Below, in pieces: positions 6,784 through 9,157 of a stretch of 9,157 nucleotides of DNA. Origin of the DNA: Candidatus Methanofastidiosia archaeon. GTDB taxonomy: Archaea; Methanobacteriota_B; Thermococci; Methanofastidiosales; Methanofastidiosaceae. Both the position numbers and the translations under genes were made by a program. Below the pieces are notes generated by a model. That model worked only from the letters and a program-made list of their open reading frames with translations, had not been told where the DNA came from and did not search any database. Numbering within the stretch: position 1 is the stretch's first letter; each line of letters begins with the position of its first letter. The stretch is taken from assembly GCA_003558335.1 (NCBI GenBank), contig PWMA01000047.1, forward strand, positions 1-9,157, given 5' to 3'.

Positions 6784-6805
6784 GATATGTGAGAACTATA
6801 TCTTT
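6781..6805. repeat. 8-bp inverted repeat next to promoter
   Basis: AAAGATAT-GTGAGAACT-ATATCTTT has perfect arms and a 9-nt spacer. It abuts and overlaps the upstream side of the TATA box of the 46-residue peptide gene, so it may be an operator. It also lies downstream of the TPR pseudogene and could be a remnant terminator stem. Confidence 0.5.
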
Positions 6806-6837
6806 TAGGTTTCTATGTACTTCAAACTAGAGCCTAG

Positions 6838-7177
6838 TTATTTGGCTTTTTCGAAACATTCTTGCGATTCTACATATCTTCCAATTTTATTGAGCATAAA
6901 TCCTTTGTTCCACTAAGCTTCGGTGAAATTCGGATCTATTTGTGAAGCCTTGTCAAACTTTTCTAGAGCTTCTGTATACTTTCCCTGGTTGTGTAGGGTG
7001 AAATCTTCATTGTAACATTTTGAGCATCTAGAAAATCATTTTTTTCAGTTTCTTCAATTTTGATTTAGTATCCAATTTTTCTGGTTCTTTGATTTGGGAT
7101 TGGTTATCTGTTGTAATTCAAGGGCAAATTTATTACTATGGCAATTGCTAACAATAAACTTATTATTTTTTATTCAT
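6838..7177 (-). pseudogene. decayed secreted TPR-repeat protein
   Basis: Coding remnants in different frames line up as one former protein. From the ATG at 7177: MNKK, then after a shift IISLLLAIAIVI (signal-peptide-like), then ITTDNQSQIKEPEKLDTKSK, then after another shift IEETEKNDFLDAQ, then a TPR-like stretch NQGKYTEALEKFDKASQIDPNF. An in-frame TAG (6913-6915) precedes WNKGFMLNKIGRY and ESQECFEKAK, ending at TAA 6838-6840. The NxGKYxEALExFDKAxxIDPN pattern is the classic TPR consensus. At least two or three frameshifts plus one nonsense codon make an active product very unlikely. Confidence 0.75.
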
Positions 7178-7222
7178 TTATTGTCTTTCCAAATATAAAT
7201 AACATGAAAAAAGAGTTCATGA

Positions 7223-7259
7223 TTGCTTTGTATAACTCTTCTCTTGTTATACAAAGCAA
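7223..7259. repeat. 14-bp perfect inverted repeat (stem-loop)
   Basis: TTGCTTTGTATAAC pairs with GTTATACAAAGCAA around the 9-nt loop TCTTCTCTT. On the minus strand a T6 run follows about 10 nt later, and on the plus strand a T5 run follows about 10 nt later. It could be a bidirectional terminator, a structured RNA element, or the remains of a mobile repeat. It lies between the repeat-protein gene and the TPR pseudogene. Confidence 0.75.
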
Positions 7260-7289
7260 GGGGATATCGAATTTTTAATCGCCCTATCT

Positions 7290-7335
7290 AAAAAATGGCT
7301 TTGGAATTTCTTTACTTAGAAATCCCTTTAGCCCC
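7290..7335 (-). terminator. hairpin plus T-run terminator of the repeat-protein gene
   Basis: On the minus strand, eight bases after the stop at 7343, an imperfect stem forms between 7318-7335 and 7297-7311 (GGATTTCT against AGAAATTCC, plus an outer GGCT/AGCC) with a 6-nt loop, followed by T6 at 7290-7295. It resembles an intrinsic terminator. Confidence 0.55.
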
Positions 7336-7342
7336 TTCTAAT

Positions 7343-8101
7343 TTACAGTGTTTGGCTTTGCTTGAACTGCTCTCGTTTAAGTTCGTCTGATTGATTTTGC
7401 TTGAACTTCGCTTTGTCTTGGGCTTGTGCCAACTGATCTTGCTTGTGTTCGTCTGATTGATTTTGCTTGAACTTCTCTTTGTTCTGACTTTGTGCCAACT
7501 GATCTCGTTTAAGTTCGTCCGCCTGGGTTTGCTTGAATTCCGCTTTGTTTAGGTTTTGTTCTAAATGCTCTCTCTTGATTTCATCTGTTAGATCTTGCTT
7601 GAACTTCTCTTTGTTCTGACTTTGTGCCAACTGATCTCTCTTGACTTCATCTGTCTGGTTCTGTCTGAATTCTGCTTTGTTTTGGCTTTGCGCTAGTTGC
7701 TCTCGTTTAAGTTCATCCGCCTGGGTTTGCTTAAACTGATCTTTGTTCTGGCTTTGGTTGAACTTCTCCCTGTTAAGTTCATCTTTCTGGGTTTGCGCTA
7801 ACTCCTCTCTGTTATTGCTCTGGTTATGCTTGAACTGGTGTTTATTTCTGTTATGGATTGATTCATCCATCTTTAGTTCATCTGTCTGGTTTTGGTCAAA
7901 TTGCTGTTTATTGTCCTTCTGTTTCTTGTTGAACTGCTCTCTCTTTTCACTCTGGTTTTGATTGAATTTCTCTTTGTTCTGACTTTGTGCCAACTGATCT
8001 CTCTTGACTTCATCTGTCTGGTTTTGCTTAAACTGATCTTTGTTTTCTGTCTGTTTCTGCTTTAACTGTTCATTTTTAATTTCATTGTCATGTCTTTGCA
8101 T
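7343..8101 (-). CDS. Gln/Asn/Lys-rich 11-residue-repeat protein
   Basis: A protein of 252 residues, almost all of it tandem 11-mers paired into 22-mers, such as NKAEFKQTQAD followed by ELKRDQLAQSQ. Odd units keep Phe at position 5 and Gln at 7 and 9; even units keep Lys3, Leu7 and Gln9. About 20 units can be counted, with register slips near residues 50-55 and 80-90. Gly, Pro, Cys, Trp and Tyr are absent; there is no signal peptide or membrane segment. It should be highly soluble and helical or disordered. Eleven-residue repeats occur in group 3 LEA stress proteins and in hendecad coiled coils, but the sequence is not a recognisable LEA motif, so function is unknown. The start ATG follows GAGGTT (8107-8112) by five bases and a TATA box at 8131-8141. 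It is probably monocistronic. Real coding is supported by the kept frame and repeat unit lengths. Confidence 0.85.
   Translation of the reverse strand: MQRHDNEIKNEQLKQKQTENKDQFKQNQTDEVKRDQLAQSQNKEKFNQNQSEKREQFNKKQKDNKQQFDQNQTDELKMDESIHNRNKHQFKHNQSNNREELAQTQKDELNREKFNQSQNKDQFKQTQADELKREQLAQSQNKAEFRQNQTDEVKRDQLAQSQNKEKFKQDLTDEIKREHLEQNLNKAEFKQTQADELKRDQLAQSQNKEKFKQNQSDEHKQDQLAQAQDKAKFKQNQSDELKREQFKQSQTL
7473..8023. repeat. 33-bp tandem repeat tract inside the 11-mer protein gene
   Basis: An exact 56-nt match occurs at 7605-7660 and 7968-8023, spaced 363 nt (11 x 33). The first 34 nt of the same block recur at 7473-7506, 132 nt (4 x 33) away. Identity includes synonymous positions, which points to recent duplication or gene conversion rather than selection on protein sequence alone. 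Confidence 0.85.
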
Positions 8102-8130
8102 TATATAACCTCATATAATATGTACATCTG

Positions 8131-8141
8131 CCTTATAAAGC
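8131..8141 (-). promoter_or_regulatory. TATA box of the repeat-protein gene
   Basis: GCTTTATAAGG on the minus strand, centred near 8136. Initiation near 8111 leaves a leader of about 10 nt that just contains the GAGGTT Shine-Dalgarno. Confidence 0.6.
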
Positions 8142-8488
8142 TTTTGCCATTTTTCTTAATTTTGAATATAAAATTTGCTAAAATAAGCCTAATAAAGACA
8201 AAATTATGCCTTTTTTCTAAATATAAAAACAAATTTAGGGCAGGTGACGAATAGCCTAGGTAAAGGGTTCGATGACAACTTTTGACCTGCATTTAGAATA
8301 ATACTCTTCTATAACGACAAATTACCCAGTAAATAACCGAGTAAACTTGAAGTTGCTTTAATACAATATATGGGGATATAAACTATGTTGGGCGTAGGGT
8401 ATTAGCAACATAAAAATGGTGACATTTGAGTACTAAATGAAAGTTCACCGTCAATGGACAAGTCCATGAAGATATTACGTTTATGTAC
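8142..8488. other. non-coding stretch, no supported gene
   Basis: I see no convincing gene here on either strand. Two ORFs that cross it have no Shine-Dalgarno or TATA box in place and no family features. It does hold an imperfect hairpin GGTGA...TCACC with inner CATTT/AAATG (8418-8449) and a short palindrome ATGGAC-AA-GTCCAT (8454-8467), both downstream of the membrane-protein gene on the minus strand. Confidence 0.5.
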
Positions 8489-8500
8489 AAAAAATAAAAA
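8489..8500 (-). terminator. T-rich terminator of the four-helix membrane protein gene
   Basis: TTTTTATTTTTT on the minus strand starts five bases after the stop at 8505-8507, as expected for archaeal T-tract termination. Confidence 0.5.
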
Positions 8501-8504
8501 TATT

Positions 8505-8861
8505 TTAAAAAATTGCCAGACTTGAAAATATGGCTGAAAGTACTATAAAGGCTATGTATGCTAGTATTAGCGCTATAAAGGCCTTTGTCCAAGATGTCCC
8601 ATAGAGGGTTTTTACGACCCATAGTGCTACTATGAAACTTATAATTGTTCCGATAATCCCTAAAGACCCGAAAAAGGACCCCAGTATAACACTTAATACT
8701 ATTAATACAACTACACCGATGATTGCGTTCACGTATGAAGAATCATCAATACCTGCAAATTTAGCCCCTATCCATAGGAATATGGCAGATATTAATATTA
8801 AGACAATCAAGCCTATGATGCTTATATTCCATATTCCTCCTATCGTTATTGTATTTAACAT
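8505..8861 (-). CDS. four-helix integral membrane protein, unknown function
   Basis: A protein of 118 residues with four likely membrane helices at about 12-35, 44-62, 65-84 and 94-113. A short loop GAKFAGIDDSSYV joins helices 1 and 2, a Gly-rich turn GSFFGSLGIIG joins 2 and 3, and KTLYGTSWTKA joins 3 and 4. There are few charges and no cleavable signal peptide. I do not recognise a functional family; small proteins of this kind are common and uncharacterised in archaea. The start ATG is supported by GGTG (8867-8870) five bases upstream and by a TATA-like AATTAAATAC (8891-8900), giving a leader of about 10 nt. A T-tract follows the stop, so it is likely monocistronic. Confidence 0.82.
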   Translation of the reverse strand: MLNTITIGGIWNISIIGLIVLILISAIFLWIGAKFAGIDDSSYVNAIIGVVVLIVLSVILGSFFGSLGIIGTIISFIVALWVVKTLYGTSWTKAFIALILAYIAFIVLSAIFSSLAIF

Positions 8862-8890
8862 TTTTTCACCATGCTATATAATAATAACTA

Positions 8891-8900
8891 GTATTTAATT
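8891..8900 (-). promoter_or_regulatory. TATA-like box of the four-helix membrane protein gene
   Basis: AATTAAATAC on the minus strand, centred near 8896. A start near 8871 precedes the GGTG Shine-Dalgarno by about a base. The surroundings are very AT-rich, so the assignment is tentative. Confidence 0.4.
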
Positions 8901-9036
8901 TAATCTGTTTTTAAACATCTTAATTTATGGAAAAATGAATTTGATATATATTTTTTATAATAGTAATTATTTCTTCTATTAATTAACTTTGGTAAAAATG
9001 ACCACAAAATAATACCGCGTTTGGTTTATAAAAGTG

Positions 9037-9121
9037 TGCGGGGGAAGGGATTTGAACCCTCGAAGACCTTCGTCACCGGATCTTAAGTCCGGCGCCTTAG
9101 ACCAAGCTCGGCAACCCCCGC
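9037..9121 (-). tRNA. tRNA-Leu (anticodon TAA)
   Basis: A class II tRNA of 85 nt including discriminator A. The acceptor GCGGGGG/CCCCCGC is perfect. The D arm is GCC...GGC, the anticodon stem CCGGA/TCCGG encloses CTTAAGA (anticodon TAA), the long variable arm contains CGAAG-GT-CTTCG, and the T arm GAGGG-TTCAAAT-CCCTT is sound. No CCA is encoded and no intron is present. Confidence 0.97.
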
Positions 9122-9145
9122 TTAGAAAAATATCCAAAAGCATCT

Positions 9146-9153
9146 CTTATAAG
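9146..9153 (-). promoter_or_regulatory. TATA box of tRNA-Leu
   Basis: CTTATAAG lies 25-32 nt upstream of the mature 5' end, the expected distance for an archaeal tRNA promoter. Confidence 0.65.
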
Positions 9154-9157
9154 TTTA

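Noticed and set aside
7743..7961. Plus-strand ORF rich in Leu, Trp, Phe and Ser
   Set aside because: It is the antisense reading of the Gln/Lys-rich repeats; its apparent hydrophobicity follows from the complement of CAA/AAR codons.
7343..8101. Repeats considered as a CRISPR array
   Set aside because: Units are contiguous 33-bp coding repeats that keep one long frame; there are no unique spacers and no cas genes.
8240..8290. GCAGGT...ACCTGC inverted repeat containing a GGGTTCGA string that resembles a tRNA T arm
   Set aside because: Arms of only 6 bp are separated by 39 nt; no acceptor, D or anticodon stem can be built, so no tRNA is supported.
8101..8292. 63-codon ORF on the minus strand upstream of the 11-mer protein gene
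   Set aside because: No Shine-Dalgarno or TATA box in position, no family-like features, and it overlaps the well-supported promoter and leader of the repeat-protein gene.
8383..8622. 79-codon ORF on the minus strand
   Set aside because: It overlaps the four-helix membrane protein in another frame, then runs through AT-rich spacer; the composition is not protein-like.

Overview
The window reads as AT-rich archaeal chromosome, most likely from a euryarchaeon. Supporting signs are TATA boxes about 25 nt upstream of starts, several apparently leaderless genes, GGAGGTG/GGTGA ribosome-binding sites, tRNA genes without an encoded CCA, and an archaeal 6-phospho-3-hexuloisomerase next to CTP synthase. 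A methanogen-related lineage is possible, but the sequence does not settle this. Nearly all genes lie on the minus strand, so transcription runs from high to low coordinates.

Layout, low to high. (1) Positions 1-2595 hold a two-gene minus-strand operon. An opine-dehydrogenase-family NAD(P)-dependent enzyme is followed, with an ATGA overlap, by a fused cobalamin-binding protein that resembles the two glutamate mutase subunits (GlmS, then GlmE) joined in one chain; it runs off the left edge. (2) Positions 2668-2740 hold a tRNA-Pro (CGG) with an odd T arm. (3) Positions 2776-4913/4922 hold pyrG (CTP synthase) and a 6-phospho-3-hexuloisomerase, again overlapping by ATGA. Together they point to ribose-phosphate supply and pyrimidine nucleotide synthesis. 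(4) Positions 4991-5995 hold a carbamate kinase with its own promoter.

(5) Positions 6000-8900 look accessory. They hold a DUF1622 membrane protein on the plus strand with no usable start codon in frame (probable 1-nt frameshift) behind a perfect palindrome; an overlooked 46-aa membrane peptide with a leaderless-type promoter; a decayed secreted TPR-protein pseudogene; a 14-bp perfect inverted repeat; a 252-aa Gln/Asn/Lys-rich protein made almost entirely of 11-residue repeats; and a four-helix membrane protein. (6) A tRNA-Leu (TAA) with its TATA box closes the right edge.

The most unusual items are the opine dehydrogenase plus GlmSE-like pair, which lacks several residues of the glutamate-binding site, and the 11-mer repeat protein, whose repeats still share an exact 56-nt match 363 nt apart. 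No CRISPR array, insertion sequence or phage gene was seen.
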